Shown one piece after another: positions 17,649-26,214 of a DNA stretch of 64,000 bases. Position 1 is the first letter of the stretch; each line of letters begins with the position of its first letter. Source of the DNA: Mesorhizobium carmichaelinearum (lineage in GTDB: Bacteria; Pseudomonadota; Alphaproteobacteria; Rhizobiales; Rhizobiaceae). The stretch spans positions 583,913 to 647,912 of the forward strand of contig NZ_FZQR01000004.1 of the NCBI RefSeq assembly GCF_900199455.1, written 5' to 3'. Below the pieces are notes generated by a model. It saw only the letters and a list, made by a program, of their open reading frames with translations, did no database searches and was not told the DNA's origin. The translations under genes and the position numbers were made by a program.

Positions 17649-18047
17649 TCAGGCTTTCTTCTTCTCGCCGGGCTCGACGGGCAGTCCGGCCGCCTTCCAG
17701 GCGGTGTAGCCGCCAAGGATGTGCTTGACCGGGGCAAGTCCCATGTCCTGCGCCGTCTTGGTGGCGAGCGCCGAGCGCCAGCCGCCGGCGCAGAAGAAAA
17801 CGAAGCTCTTGCCCGAGGCGAAGAACGGCTTGTGATAGGGGCTTTCGGGATCGATCCAGAACTCCAGCATGCCGCGAGTGACATGCTTTGCGCCGGGTAT
17901 TTTCCCATCGCGCTCTACTTCGCGCGGATCACGCAGGTCGACGAAGATGGTGTCCTCGTCCTCGAGCAGTCCTGCCGCTTCTTCAGGCGAAACCACTTCG
18001 ATCTCGGCGTTGGCCTCATCCAGCAGTTCGCGATACCCCTTCTTCAC
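17649..18047 (-). CDS. Rhodanese-like domain protein
   Basis: A 132-aa single-domain sulfurtransferase. The domain entry FVDLRDPREVERDGKIPGA is followed by the active-site loop FFCAGGWRSA, with the catalytic Cys and the loop Arg. It ends in a CH2-like GGYTAWKAAGLPV block. The frame is open to 18092, but GTG 18047 follows ACAGG and gives the N-terminus seen in rhizobial relatives (MKKGYRELLDEANAEI), so I prefer it. The role is sulfur transfer or detoxification in the cytosol. The stop lies 7 bases from that of the convergent hydrolase. Confidence 0.86.
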   Translation of the reverse strand: MKKGYRELLDEANAEIEVVSPEEAAGLLEDEDTIFVDLRDPREVERDGKIPGAKHVTRGMLEFWIDPESPYHKPFFASGKSFVFFCAGGWRSALATKTAQDMGLAPVKHILGGYTAWKAAGLPVEPGEKKKA

Positions 18048-18105
18048 AGGCCTGTTTCCTCCCAACCGCGCATATCTGAATTTCCACCACAACGGCCAGC
18101 GTTTG

Positions 18106-18720
18106 TCACGCTCTGTCCGGGCCTGCCAGCGTTTGCCAGGCAGCCATCGCGCCGGTGACGGTCGCCATCAGCGCGGTGCACGAAGCGCCGTCGCGCGCCT
18201 GGATGGACATGCCGTGCTGCACCGTGGCGTAGAAGGTCGCCACGGCACCGCAGTCGAAGTCGGCAGGCAATTCACCCTCGGCCACGCCGCGCTCCAGGCG
18301 CTTGCGCAAGGCCGTGAGGTTTTCGGCGCGGCGGCGGCGCAAATCCGTGCAGATGGCACCGCTGCTTGAGTCCTCATGCAGTGCGCCCAGCGCAATCAGG
18401 CAGCCTTGCGGGCGATCGGTTTGCGAATAGGCCCTGGCTGTCTGCCGCAGGAAGTTCTCCATCGCCAGGCATGCTGTCGATGCCTTGTCCAAGGCGGCCC
18501 AGATCTCGGTCCCTTCGGCTTGCGTATAGTATTCGGTCGCTTCCAGGAACAGCGCCTCCTTGCTGCCGAAGGCGGCGTAGAGGCTGGGCGAATTGATAGC
18601 CATCGCCGCGGTCAGCTCGGCGACCGACGTGCCCTCATAGCCCTTGGCCCAGAACAGCTCCATCGCGCGCCGCAAAGCCGCGGTTCGATCGAAGGTGCGG
18701 GGACGGCCTCTTTCCGACAT
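18106..18720 (-). CDS. TetR family transcriptional regulator
   Basis: A 204-aa repressor of the TetR/AcrR type starting RGRPRTFDRTAALRRAMELF, with the HTH around GTSVAELTAAMAINSPSLYAAFG and a C-terminal ligand domain (TetR_C type with YSQTDRPQGCLI). It is divergent from an SDR gene, and the intergenic region holds three copies of TACATAAAT in mixed orientation, a likely operator for both genes. The Cys in QGCLIALG is typical of a subgroup that responds to electrophiles (inference). Confidence 0.9.
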   Translation of the reverse strand: MSERGRPRTFDRTAALRRAMELFWAKGYEGTSVAELTAAMAINSPSLYAAFGSKEALFLEATEYYTQAEGTEIWAALDKASTACLAMENFLRQTARAYSQTDRPQGCLIALGALHEDSSSGAICTDLRRRRAENLTALRKRLERGVAEGELPADFDCGAVATFYATVQHGMSIQARDGASCTALMATVTGAMAAWQTLAGPDRA

Positions 18721-18742
18721 GTTCTTCTTTTCTGTGTTGATC

Positions 18743-18810
18743 GATACATAAATGAGTTGACGCGGCTGGACAAGCCTGACAGGTATTTATGTATCAATCA
18801 CTACATAAAT
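18743..18810. promoter_or_regulatory. Triple TetR-type operator
   Basis: GATACATAAAT (18743-18753), ATTTATGTATC (18785-18795) and TACATAAAT (18802-18810) form two inverted pairs that share the middle copy. TTGACG at 18757-18762 could be the -35 of the SDR promoter, placing operators on both sides of it. The third copy runs directly into the duplicated start region of the SDR gene. Confidence 0.75.
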
Positions 18811-18833
18811 GGAGAAACCATAAATGGAGAAAC
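18804..18833. repeat. 15-bp tandem duplication across the SDR translation start
   Basis: CATAAATGGAGAAAC occurs at 18804-18818 and again, immediately adjacent, at 18819-18833. Each copy has an ATG and a GGAG. In the first copy the ATG opens MEKP and then a stop (TAA), making a tiny leader; in the second it reads into the SDR frame, and its GGAG serves the ATG at 18836. Confidence 0.85.
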
Positions 18834-18835
18834 CA

Positions 18836-19582
18836 ATGTCTTCCAGAAATTTGAACGGCAAAGTGGCGCTCGTCACCGGTGGCAGCCGCGGCATCGGAGC
18901 GGCGATCGCGCGAAGGCTCGCGACTGACGGCGCCGATGTCGCCCTGACCTATGTGCATGGCGAGGAGCAGGCCCGCTCGGTCGTGGCCGAGATAGAGACC
19001 AAGGGCGGCCGCGCCGTCGCGATCAAAGCCGACAACCGCGATGCCGAGGCGATAGACAAGGCCGTCGATGACGCCGTCGCGGCATTCGGACGGCTCGATA
19101 TCCTGGTCAACAGTGCCGGCATCTGGCGCGCGGCACCCATCGACACATTGTCGTTAGCCGACTTCGACGAGACCATGTCGGTCAATCTGAGAGCCCCGTT
19201 CATCGCCTCGAAGGCGGCGGCAAGGCACTTGGGCGAGGGCGGCAGGATCATCTCGATCGGCAGCAATCTCGCCGAACGCGTCACCGACGCCAGCCTCGGC
19301 GCCTATTCCACCAGCAAGGCGGCGCTGGTCGGTTTGACCAAGGCTCTCGCACGTGACCTCGGTCCGCGCGGCATCACCGCCAATGTCGTCCATCCCGGCT
19401 CGACCGACACCGACATGAACCCGGCGGACGGACCGCATGCCGAACACCAACGCCAGAAGATGGCAACGCCGCGATTCGGCAAGGCCGACGACATCGCCGG
19501 CATGGTTGCCTGGCTTGCCGGCCCGGAGGGACGTTTTGTCACCGGCGCCGCATTGACCATCGATGGTGGTGCCAACGCCTGA
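18836..19582 (+). CDS. SDR family oxidoreductase
   Basis: A 248-aa short-chain dehydrogenase. The cofactor motif TGGSRGIGAAIAR is near residue 13, the NAG motif is in LVNSAGIWR, and the catalytic triad is Ser in SIGSNLAERV plus YSTSK (Tyr-x-x-x-Lys). The C-terminus ends in the usual TIDGGANA. ATG 18836 follows GGAG by six bases; an in-frame upstream ATG at 18824 lies in the duplicated leader. It is controlled, by inference, by the divergent TetR gene. The substrate is unknown. Confidence 0.9.
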   Translation: MSSRNLNGKVALVTGGSRGIGAAIARRLATDGADVALTYVHGEEQARSVVAEIETKGGRAVAIKADNRDAEAIDKAVDDAVAAFGRLDILVNSAGIWRAAPIDTLSLADFDETMSVNLRAPFIASKAAARHLGEGGRIISIGSNLAERVTDASLGAYSTSKAALVGLTKALARDLGPRGITANVVHPGSTDTDMNPADGPHAEHQRQKMATPRFGKADDIAGMVAWLAGPEGRFVTGAALTIDGGANA

Positions 19583-19599
19583 TTTTCATGGAGTGCTTG

Positions 19600-19628
19600 G
19601 GCTGGAGCGAAACACCCGCGCTCCAGCC
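19600..19628 (+). terminator. Hairpin after the SDR gene
   Basis: GGCTGGAGCG at 19600-19609 pairs perfectly with CGCTCCAGCC at 19619-19628 (10 bp stem, 9-base loop), 17 bases after the SDR stop. There is no U-run after it, so it may be a Rho-assisted terminator or an mRNA end-protecting hairpin. The remaining bases to 19791 are AT-richer and probably hold the promoter of the transpeptidase gene. Confidence 0.5.
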
Positions 19629-19791
19629 GTCACGATGTTGTGAAACCGTTCTGCAACAGGCTTTCCGAAATTTATGAAAGCTTAACGAAATCGGTATGAA
19701 TCGGTATAGTCGCGCCTTACATCCGCCATGCGGTGGGCGAGACGGTCTTGCGTGCGGAACGGGAACCGGTTGCGGCCGGAGCGGGTGATCC

Positions 19792-21678
19792 ATGAAATTT
19801 CTCGGTAAAAAAGCAACCGCGATGCCGCTTGTGGCGATCGCGGTAACGCTCGCCCTGGGTGCGCCTCAGGCCGGCGCCCAAGGGCTGTTCGACATGCTGT
19901 TTGGCGGCGGCATCAGGCATGAGCCGCAGGGCGAGTTTCCGCCTCCGCCCCCAAAGCACAGACCCAAGGCCCCGGCCGGTGGCGGTGGTGGTGGCGTGAA
20001 GATCAGCGGCCCATCCTACTACACCTACAAGGCCGACAAACTTGTGCGCGTCGACTTCTCGGCGTTGACCGCGGCACCGCAGCCCGCGGCGGCGCAGGAC
20101 GCCGCGTTCGTTCCATCGGCCACCGGAGCCGCTTTCCACGACGCAATTGCCAGCTTGAGCGACTACGAGCTCTATGCCGAACCCGATATCGCCAAGGCGC
20201 TGATCGCCTACTATTCGGCCAATCCGGACTTCATCTGGTTGAACGGCACCAGCCTCAACAGCCGCGCCCAGGATGCGGTGCGGGTGCTGGGCGAGGCCGC
20301 AAGCTATGGGCTCACGCCCGCCGACTACACGGTCGATGTGCCGGCCGCCAATTCAGCCTCAACGGACGACGCGGCCAAGCTCAGGGAACTCGTGCGCTTC
20401 GAGATGGCGCTGTCGGCGCGCGTCTTGCGCTACGCCCATGATGCCCAGAACGGCCGCGTCGAGCCCAACCGGATGACCGGCTACTATGATTTCCCGGCCA
20501 AGCCGCTCGACATGGTCGGCGTGCTGAAGACGCTGGCCCATACGCAGGAAGTGCGCACTTACCTCGAATCGCGGCATCCGCAGAATGCGGAATATCAGGC
20601 GCTGCGCGTCGAGCTGGAAGCGCTGCAGGCCAGTGCCGAGAACGAAATCGTCGTCGATCCCAAGCTGCTGCTGAAGCCGGGCGAGACCAGCCCCGAACTG
20701 CCGAAACTGCTGTCGCTGATCGCGCGCAATCTCGATGACGACGTGGGCGGCACCTATGGCGAGCTGCTGTCGCGGCTGGCGACCAGCGAGGTTTATGTCC
20801 CCGAGCTGGTGCCGCTCATCAAGGCGGTGCAGGTGAAGGAAGGCATGAAGGGCGACGGCGTCATCGGTCCGCGCACCGTCGCCTTGCTGGCCGGCACGTC
20901 GAAGGCCGACAAGCTGCTCAAGGTGCAGGTGGCGCTGGAGGAACTGCGCTGGCTGCCCTCCGATCTCGGCAGCCCACGTGTCTTCATCAACCAGCCGGCG
21001 TTCACCGCCAGCTACATCGACAATGGCGAGGAGAAGCTGAAGACGCGCGTCGTCGTCGGCCGGGTCACCAACCAGACGGCTTTCTTCTACGACCAGATCA
21101 AGCAGGTCGACTTCCACCCCTATTGGGGCGTGCCGCAGTCGATCATCGTCAACGAGATGCTGCCCAGATTGCGCAGCGATCCCGGCTATCTCGATCGCGC
21201 CGGTTACGAGGTGACGGATTCGCGCGGCAAGCGCATTCCGTCGTCGGCGGTCAATTGGGGCGCTTATGGCGCCAACATTCCCTACAGCGTGCGCCAGCAG
21301 CCGAGCGAGGCCAATGCGCTGGGCGAACTGAAGATCCTGTTCCCCAACAAGCACGCGATCTACATGCACGACACGCCGCAGAAATCATTCTTCAAGCAGG
21401 ATATGCGTGCGCTCAGCCATGGCTGTGTGCGCCTGCAGGATCCGCGCGGCATGGCAGCGGCGGTGCTCGGCACCTCGGTCGACTACATCGCCGAGAAGCT
21501 GAAGCACGGACATTCGACCGAAGATGTGACGCGCAAGATCCCGGTCTATGTCGCTTACTTCACCGCATGGCCCGACATGTCCGGCAAGGTCGAGTATTTC
21601 AGCGACGTCTACGACCGTGACTCGCGGCTGAAGCAGGCCCTGGATGCGACCGAGGCGGTGCGTTCGCCGTCGAGCTGA
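19792..21678 (+). CDS. Murein L,D-transpeptidase (YcbB/LdtD-like)
   Basis: A 628-aa cell-wall enzyme. The N-terminus has a signal peptide ending in GAQA; a proline/glycine-rich spacer follows (PPPPKHRPKAPAGGGGGG). Then come an LdtD scaffold domain, a peptidoglycan-binding domain (VKEGMKGDGVIGPRTVALL near residue 355) and the YkuD catalytic domain with SHGCVRLQDP near residue 541, the catalytic Cys lying in that motif. It makes 3-3 cross-links or anchors proteins to peptidoglycan in the periplasm. It stands alone between the SDR gene and a convergent membrane-protein gene whose stop is four bases away. Confidence 0.92.
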   Translation: MKFLGKKATAMPLVAIAVTLALGAPQAGAQGLFDMLFGGGIRHEPQGEFPPPPPKHRPKAPAGGGGGGVKISGPSYYTYKADKLVRVDFSALTAAPQPAAAQDAAFVPSATGAAFHDAIASLSDYELYAEPDIAKALIAYYSANPDFIWLNGTSLNSRAQDAVRVLGEAASYGLTPADYTVDVPAANSASTDDAAKLRELVRFEMALSARVLRYAHDAQNGRVEPNRMTGYYDFPAKPLDMVGVLKTLAHTQEVRTYLESRHPQNAEYQALRVELEALQASAENEIVVDPKLLLKPGETSPELPKLLSLIARNLDDDVGGTYGELLSRLATSEVYVPELVPLIKAVQVKEGMKGDGVIGPRTVALLAGTSKADKLLKVQVALEELRWLPSDLGSPRVFINQPAFTASYIDNGEEKLKTRVVVGRVTNQTAFFYDQIKQVDFHPYWGVPQSIIVNEMLPRLRSDPGYLDRAGYEVTDSRGKRIPSSAVNWGAYGANIPYSVRQQPSEANALGELKILFPNKHAIYMHDTPQKSFFKQDMRALSHGCVRLQDPRGMAAAVLGTSVDYIAEKLKHGHSTEDVTRKIPVYVAYFTAWPDMSGKVEYFSDVYDRDSRLKQALDATEAVRSPSS

Positions 21679-21682
21679 TCGT

Positions 21683-22162
21683 TTAGAATTGCTGCGACAA
21701 CGGGCGGCGGAAACCCGCCTCCCGGCCGGCGATCAGCCAGTAGATCAATCCGGCGACGAGGCCTGCGGCAGCAATGATGCCGATGTCGGCCCATCGCTCC
21801 GGATCCATGTCCTCCGCCGGAACCGGCCAGATCAGGAAGAAGCCGCCGGCGGCGGCAGCGGCGCCGAACACCATATGCATCAAAAAATTGCGCAATGAGA
21901 AGAACTCGGCGATCAGCGCGAAGATCAGCGTCTGCAGCCCGGTCACGATAATCGTCAGGAAATAGACGAACATGCCGAGCGGCGGCACCACCAAGGCCGC
22001 GATCGGGCTGACGCCCATGATGTCGAAATAGGCCGGCGCGTTGGGCAGGGAACTGAGCGCGGCATAGATCGCCACGACAGCGACCAGGCCGACCAATACG
22101 GCGACCAGATAGCCGGCCAGCATCATCAGGATGCGCTTCATTACATACTTCGCCGTCGCCAT
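21683..22162 (-). CDS. Small integral membrane protein of unknown function
   Basis: A 159-aa protein with four hydrophobic segments (MMLAGYLVAVLVGLVAVVAI, VVPPLGMFVYFLTIIVTG, MVFGAAAAAGGFFLIWP and IIAAAGLVAGLIYWLIAG) joined by short loops, and a positive N-terminus. The ORF is open to 22198, but ATG 22162 has a G-rich ribosome site six bases upstream. I do not recognise the family. It is convergent with the transpeptidase gene. Confidence 0.7.
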   Translation of the reverse strand: MATAKYVMKRILMMLAGYLVAVLVGLVAVVAIYAALSSLPNAPAYFDIMGVSPIAALVVPPLGMFVYFLTIIVTGLQTLIFALIAEFFSLRNFLMHMVFGAAAAAGGFFLIWPVPAEDMDPERWADIGIIAAAGLVAGLIYWLIAGREAGFRRPLSQQF

Positions 22163-22282
22163 GCCCATCCCCCCATGCGGCGCAGTCAACCGTTCCAATC
22201 AGCCATCAAAGACGATCCGGCGCAAGGGCAGGCATAGAGCCGGCCGCTTTGGCAGGCTTCGTGGATCGCGACGCAGGATCGA

Positions 22283-23017
22283 TCAGGCGCCGCCGCACAG
22301 ATGCTCGGAGTCCGGCAGGGCCCAGCTGCCCTTGGCGACGAGGTCCAGCGAATAATAGACCCGGCCACGGTCGTCATCCCTAGGGCAGTCCCTGGGAATC
22401 GCGATCAGACACATGACGACCGGCTCGCCGACCTTCGAGGCGGCCAGGCCAGGCTCGCGATCATAGGAGACCGCCCCGCCGCCATTGGTGAAGGTGGCGG
22501 CGCTGCCGGCATCGGGCGGGGCGGTTTCCAGCGGGTCGTCGCCAAGCCGCGTGGTCAGCGTCTTGATGTGGGTGGACGCGCATTGCCCGACCGCGGAGGG
22601 CAGGGGCTGATCCTTGTTGCCGGGGTTCTTCGCGGCGGCATCCAGCGCCTTCTTGCCGATCAGCGCGATGTTGTAGTCCTGCACCCAGGACGGCGCATTG
22701 CCATAGGTCTGCAATGCGTTGTTCAGCGCGCTGACGATGCAGGCGGTATCGCTCTTGCAGGCATTGCGGTCAGCGATCAGCCCGCGGGCGATCTTGCGCT
22801 TGTCGCCGCCGAAGGCCGGCTCGAACCCCTTGTAGGCCTTGGCCACCAGCTGATCGATGGCCGACAACTGCGGGTCGGCGCAGATCGCCTTCTCCGCCGG
22901 CAGGCTTGCCTTGGCGCAGTCGAAGGATGGCCCGTCTGCGCGTGCCGAAGGTGCCGCAAGCATGCTGCCGGCCAGAATGATGGCAAGCACAAGCACGGTT
23001 CGAACGGAAAATCGCAT
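22283..23017 (-). CDS. Exported protein with LprI/DUF1311-like N-terminal domain
   Basis: A 244-aa protein with a signal peptide (MRFSVRTVLVLAIILAGSML, cleavage near PSARA). The mature N-terminus has the lysozyme-inhibitor LprI-like pattern FDCAKASLPAEKAICADPQLSAID with paired cysteines, then DRNACKSDTACIVSAL. The C-terminal half (residues about 130-244) has four more cysteines and no family I recognise. The frame is open to 23080, but ATG 23017 with GGGGGG upstream begins the signal peptide. LprI-type domains may protect against host lysozyme; that is inference. Confidence 0.75.
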   Translation of the reverse strand: MRFSVRTVLVLAIILAGSMLAAPSARADGPSFDCAKASLPAEKAICADPQLSAIDQLVAKAYKGFEPAFGGDKRKIARGLIADRNACKSDTACIVSALNNALQTYGNAPSWVQDYNIALIGKKALDAAAKNPGNKDQPLPSAVGQCASTHIKTLTTRLGDDPLETAPPDAGSAATFTNGGGAVSYDREPGLAASKVGEPVVMCLIAIPRDCPRDDDRGRVYYSLDLVAKGSWALPDSEHLCGGA

Positions 23018-23172
23018 GACTGCCCCCCAAGCCCACAGGATTGCCCAAGGCGCTGCCCCGCGCCATGACGTGCATATCACACGCCAAGGATGGACAATTT
23101 ACGGCAATCAGATTGGCCATCGAGGCACGTGGTGAAAACGGGCAGGCCCGTCGAATCGTCTGCCTGCGGCTT

Positions 23173-23430
23173 TTACTTGGGCTCGGCCGTCACCGGATCA
23201 TAGGTGATTTCGACCTTTGCCTTGTCCGACGTGTAGTAGGTGACGACATAGGCGTCCTTGTCCCAGTCGACCTCTTTCACGTAGCGAAAGCCGTCGCGCT
23301 GCTCGACCTTGGCGAGGATTTCCGACAGCTTCTTGGCATTGGGCGGCGGCAGAGGCGCTTCATCCGCGGCAAAGGCCGGCCCGGCGGCGAGAAGAACGGC
23401 GACGCTGGTCACCAGCAGCAATCTGGACAT
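23173..23430 (-). CDS. PepSY domain-containing exported protein
   Basis: An 85-aa protein with a signal peptide (cleaved after AFA) and one PepSY-like domain: LPPPNAKKLSEILAKVEQRD, the GFRYVKEVDWDKDAYVVTY strand pair and the VEITYDPVTAEP end. Small PepSY proteins are thought to inhibit proteases or sense envelope state. It is a single-gene unit upstream of the LprI-like gene by about 155 bases. Confidence 0.82.
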   Translation of the reverse strand: MSRLLLVTSVAVLLAAGPAFAADEAPLPPPNAKKLSEILAKVEQRDGFRYVKEVDWDKDAYVVTYYTSDKAKVEITYDPVTAEPK

Positions 23431-23614
23431 GGCTTTCCCTCAAGTTTCGGTCGACAGAAACTCGCTGGCGCTCTGGTTTGTTCCGCAGCTGGAATGCGGG
23501 ACCATTCAGTCCATCGATTTGCAGTCACCCGGAAGGAAAAACATCCGCCAAAAAACCACGATGCACCGCTTCAATATCGTGGCCATAGTGCTGGCGGTTC
23601 ATTTGGGGGTCCAT

Positions 23615-23887
23615 ATGCGCACGCGTCACGTCGTCATGGTTGCATTGTCAGTACTTTCCATCCCGGCCGTTTCCATGCCCGTGCCGAAAGCCAGGGCGCT
23701 GGAACCCGAACGCTACACGGTCTACTGCGCCGATGACCGCATCGAAGTGTCGTTCTGGGACCTCGAGCAGATGAAGGTGCGGAATGGCTCCAACGTCTGC
23801 CAGTTCCAGAGCTACACGAGCTACAGCAGCGCCTTGAATTTCGCCCAGAAGAATTTTGGTGGGGAAGGGGCGAGCTGTAGTTGTTAG
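23615..23887 (+). CDS. Small exported protein, unknown
   Basis: A 90-aa product with a signal peptide (MRTRHVVMVALSVLSIPAVS, cleavage near KARA) and four cysteines (VYCADD, NVCQFQ, SCSC) in a mature part of about 62 residues. The frame is open back to 23309, but the only start that begins a signal peptide with a G-rich ribosome site is ATG 23615. Composition agrees with the host chromosome. Family not recognised. Confidence 0.6.
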   Translation: MRTRHVVMVALSVLSIPAVSMPVPKARALEPERYTVYCADDRIEVSFWDLEQMKVRNGSNVCQFQSYTSYSSALNFAQKNFGGEGASCSC

Positions 23888-24065
23888 TTGTGCCGGCTTG
23901 GTGTGCGGCGTTCAGATCGACGTCCTCGGCTTGTCCCACGGCACCTCCAAGCTAACCAAGATTGGTACAGCGAAGCCGCGAGAGCAGTGAATTACTGCGA
24001 CTGAACGGAAAGCATTTTTAGAGGAGGCGCCGCTGATAGGGCGCCGCTATCGGGGGGCGAAGTAC

Positions 24066-24815
24066 ATGTATCAGCTGTTAAAAGAACAGCTTGCCGCAAC
24101 AATTGAAGCGCTCAAGGTAACCGAATTCAATCGCGGCAATGCGATTCAGCGCCTGATTATGGCGCTTTACGCCACTATCATCGAGCAGATCGACAGCGCC
24201 GTGACGCTCATAGACTCTGGCCGCACCGCAGGCGTTGAGGCCATTTTGCGCACATGCCTGGAGGCTCATGTCGACCTGTTGAACTTAGCATCCGATCCCG
24301 TCTACGTAGATCAGATGCAGGCTCACTATCATTACCAATTCAAATTGGTCTGTCAGGAAGCCATGAAGGGCACCAATCCCTTCTTGGCGAGTATCGAAAG
24401 CGATGCACCCGCTCGATACGAGGAACATAAGAGGGAGCTCGAGCGCCTAGGTAGACCACTGACCATTCAAACACGGTTCGAGATGGCTGGTTTGAACGAC
24501 CTCTATTATTCCATATACAATAGCCTTTGCTGCGAAGCTCATAACAACATGCGCTCTCTCATGGACCGTCATTTCATTAACAACGGAACCGAGGAGACGC
24601 CTGTGTTCCAGATCGCAATCTTCAACGACATGGAGAAGGTTGACTTTGATGCCGCCATTGATGGCTTCCTATCCATTTTGACGGGGTCCAATCGTACAAT
24701 TCACCACTACCTCAATTCCGGCCAACTTGACCGACTCGAGATATTTGCCGAGCGCCGTGCCGCTATGTCACCAAAAGAGGAGCAGACAGTGGCGAAAGGC
24801 CCTCCCGAAGCTTAG
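24066..24815 (+). CDS. DUF5677 domain-containing protein
   Basis: A helical 249-aa protein with the DUF5677 pattern: RTAGVEAILRTCLEAHVDLL in the first half (the aromatic/acidic RxxLEAxxDL helix) and the CCEAHNNMRSL helix with an invariant-looking His near residue 160. DUF5677 proteins are of unknown function and are often found on islands and beside defence genes. The coding DNA is visibly less GC-rich and uses AT-ending codons more than its neighbours, which suggests transfer. A ribosome site (GGGGCGAAGTAC) precedes the ATG. The next gene starts 55 bases downstream and is probably co-transcribed. Confidence 0.75.
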   Translation: MYQLLKEQLAATIEALKVTEFNRGNAIQRLIMALYATIIEQIDSAVTLIDSGRTAGVEAILRTCLEAHVDLLNLASDPVYVDQMQAHYHYQFKLVCQEAMKGTNPFLASIESDAPARYEEHKRELERLGRPLTIQTRFEMAGLNDLYYSIYNSLCCEAHNNMRSLMDRHFINNGTEETPVFQIAIFNDMEKVDFDAAIDGFLSILTGSNRTIHHYLNSGQLDRLEIFAERRAAMSPKEEQTVAKGPPEA

Positions 24816-24870
24816 CTTCCGTCCAATAGGTAGCCTTTCGGTATCGAGAACATCCGTTAGAGGATTTGCA

Positions 24871-25542
24871 ATGTCTGCGAATGTCGTGAGCGAAGGGTCT
24901 AATAGTGTGCCCGTTGCGTTTTCGGATTCAGCTGCCAGCGAGAGGCTAGTCGATATAGCGTCAGCATCCGCCGATATCGGCCTTGATGCAGCCATTACAT
25001 CGGGTGCTCTGGACGGTGTTCCGTTCTTTGGTGCCATCACCGGCATAGCGCGAGCTGGGATCGCTATTCGCGACTACCTCTTTCTAAAGAAGGTAGCGGC
25101 CTTCCTCGAAACGTTTGATAAGACCCCACTTGAGAAACGAAGAGCATTCGTCGCTGACTTAGAGAAAAATGGTAAGAAAGCCGAGTTTGGCGAGCAAATT
25201 CTGCTGCTAGTTGACCGAATGGAAGATGTGGAAAAGCCTGCGATCGTAGCCCGTTTGATAGCAGCCGCCGCGATGGGACATCTACCTCTCGGCAAAGCAC
25301 TCCGTGTGGCCAAGATCGTCGATAGGGCGTTTGTTGAAGACCTTAAGACCCTGCCTAGGTTTCAGGCCGGGTCCCCGACAAATCGACTTGTGGCCGATGC
25401 CCTCTTTTCCGTCGGCCTGCTGACAGGCAATGGTTTGGCCATGTTCGAGGGTGACGATACCGATCGAAGTGGGACCACTTATCATCTTAATGAGTATGGA
25501 CAGATATTGGTTCGCTATGGTCTCCAGGTCGAAGCCTCTTAA
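24871..25542 (+). CDS. Unknown protein with glycine-rich amphipathic segment
   Basis: A 223-aa protein. After a polar 45-residue N-terminus comes a hydrophobic, glycine-spaced stretch GALDGVPFFGAITGIARAGI (about residues 49-68), then DYLFLKKVAAFLETF and a helical middle part ending in VGLLTGNGLAMFEGDD, and a C-terminus QILVRYGLQV. I recall proteins with the VPFFG...DYLFLKK layout as common small 'hypotheticals' on mobile regions, possibly membrane-inserting effectors. ATG 24871 follows AGAGGA; the ORF is open to 24727, which would overlap the DUF5677 gene. Function unknown; pairing with the DUF5677 gene suggests a two-gene cargo. Confidence 0.65.
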   Translation: MSANVVSEGSNSVPVAFSDSAASERLVDIASASADIGLDAAITSGALDGVPFFGAITGIARAGIAIRDYLFLKKVAAFLETFDKTPLEKRRAFVADLEKNGKKAEFGEQILLLVDRMEDVEKPAIVARLIAAAAMGHLPLGKALRVAKIVDRAFVEDLKTLPRFQAGSPTNRLVADALFSVGLLTGNGLAMFEGDDTDRSGTTYHLNEYGQILVRYGLQVEAS

Positions 25543-25617
25543 CGGGTAGCCAAGGAGGCGACGACGCCTTTCCGGCCCAGCCCCGGCAACCCGAGGGCCG
25601 TGAACGCTGCCGAGACA

Positions 25618-25752
25618 TCAAAAGAGACCGCGGAGACGGTCAATGCCTAGATCGATAATGCGCTCGATGAGATACAGCGCCGCGAGGTACGCGGTTGGCT
25701 TCCATTCGGGCGGAATGGATGGTGGCGGCTTCTTTGTGGTGGGCTTGGGCAT
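25618..25752 (-). CDS. Possible 44-residue microprotein
   Basis: A short open frame encodes a proline-rich N-terminus (MPKPTTKKPPPSIPPEW) and one amphipathic/hydrophobic helix (TAYLAALYLIERIIDLGIDR). GGAG lies about 10 bases before the ATG. The composition looks protein-like and not random. It lies opposite the two cargo genes, inside an otherwise empty 672-base stretch (25543-26214) in which I see no other convincing gene. It would need expression evidence. Confidence 0.4.
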   Translation of the reverse strand: MPKPTTKKPPPSIPPEWKPTAYLAALYLIERIIDLGIDRLRGLF

Positions 25753-26214
25753 CGGCAGAGTTCTCCATTAAAAATTTCATGGAGAATCATTCGCTTGCCG
25801 ATTTCTTATTGGTGGCGGTTTTCGTGACTCTGCTGCAAGGGGGTCTCGAAGCGGTTTTTGATAAGACTTTGAATCTTATATTCTTTTCGGCTTTCGCTCC
25901 TGCCAATATTCAGGTTCGAAATCGCGCCGCACCAATAATTTACGGACGACCATCCGTAAGCGCTTGAATCTTCTATCCTATTTGAGACAAGCGCGTGTGG
26001 ATGGGTGTGGAAATGTGGCACAATTTGTCAGCGCCCGTCGCTGCGCGACCCCCACTCCGCCCCACCCAATGGGGCGCAGTGGAGAAACCTGGTAGCGTCG
26101 AGTTCATCCGGCCAAGATTCTGTATTTGGAGCCGAGGTTTCGGGTTACGCCCCAGTGCCAGTTTTCGAAGGCTTTGGCAGAAGCCAATTCATCCAACATA
26201 ATCAGGAAGGAAAA

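Noticed and set aside
25779..25967. 62-codon plus-strand frame with one hydrophobic segment
   Set aside because: It has no ribosome binding site and a non-protein-like C-terminus; too weak to list as a gene.
23900..26214. Direct repeat of the tRNA-Val 3' end as an att site
   Set aside because: Reading both sides of the patch by eye found no second copy of the tRNA 3' sequence.
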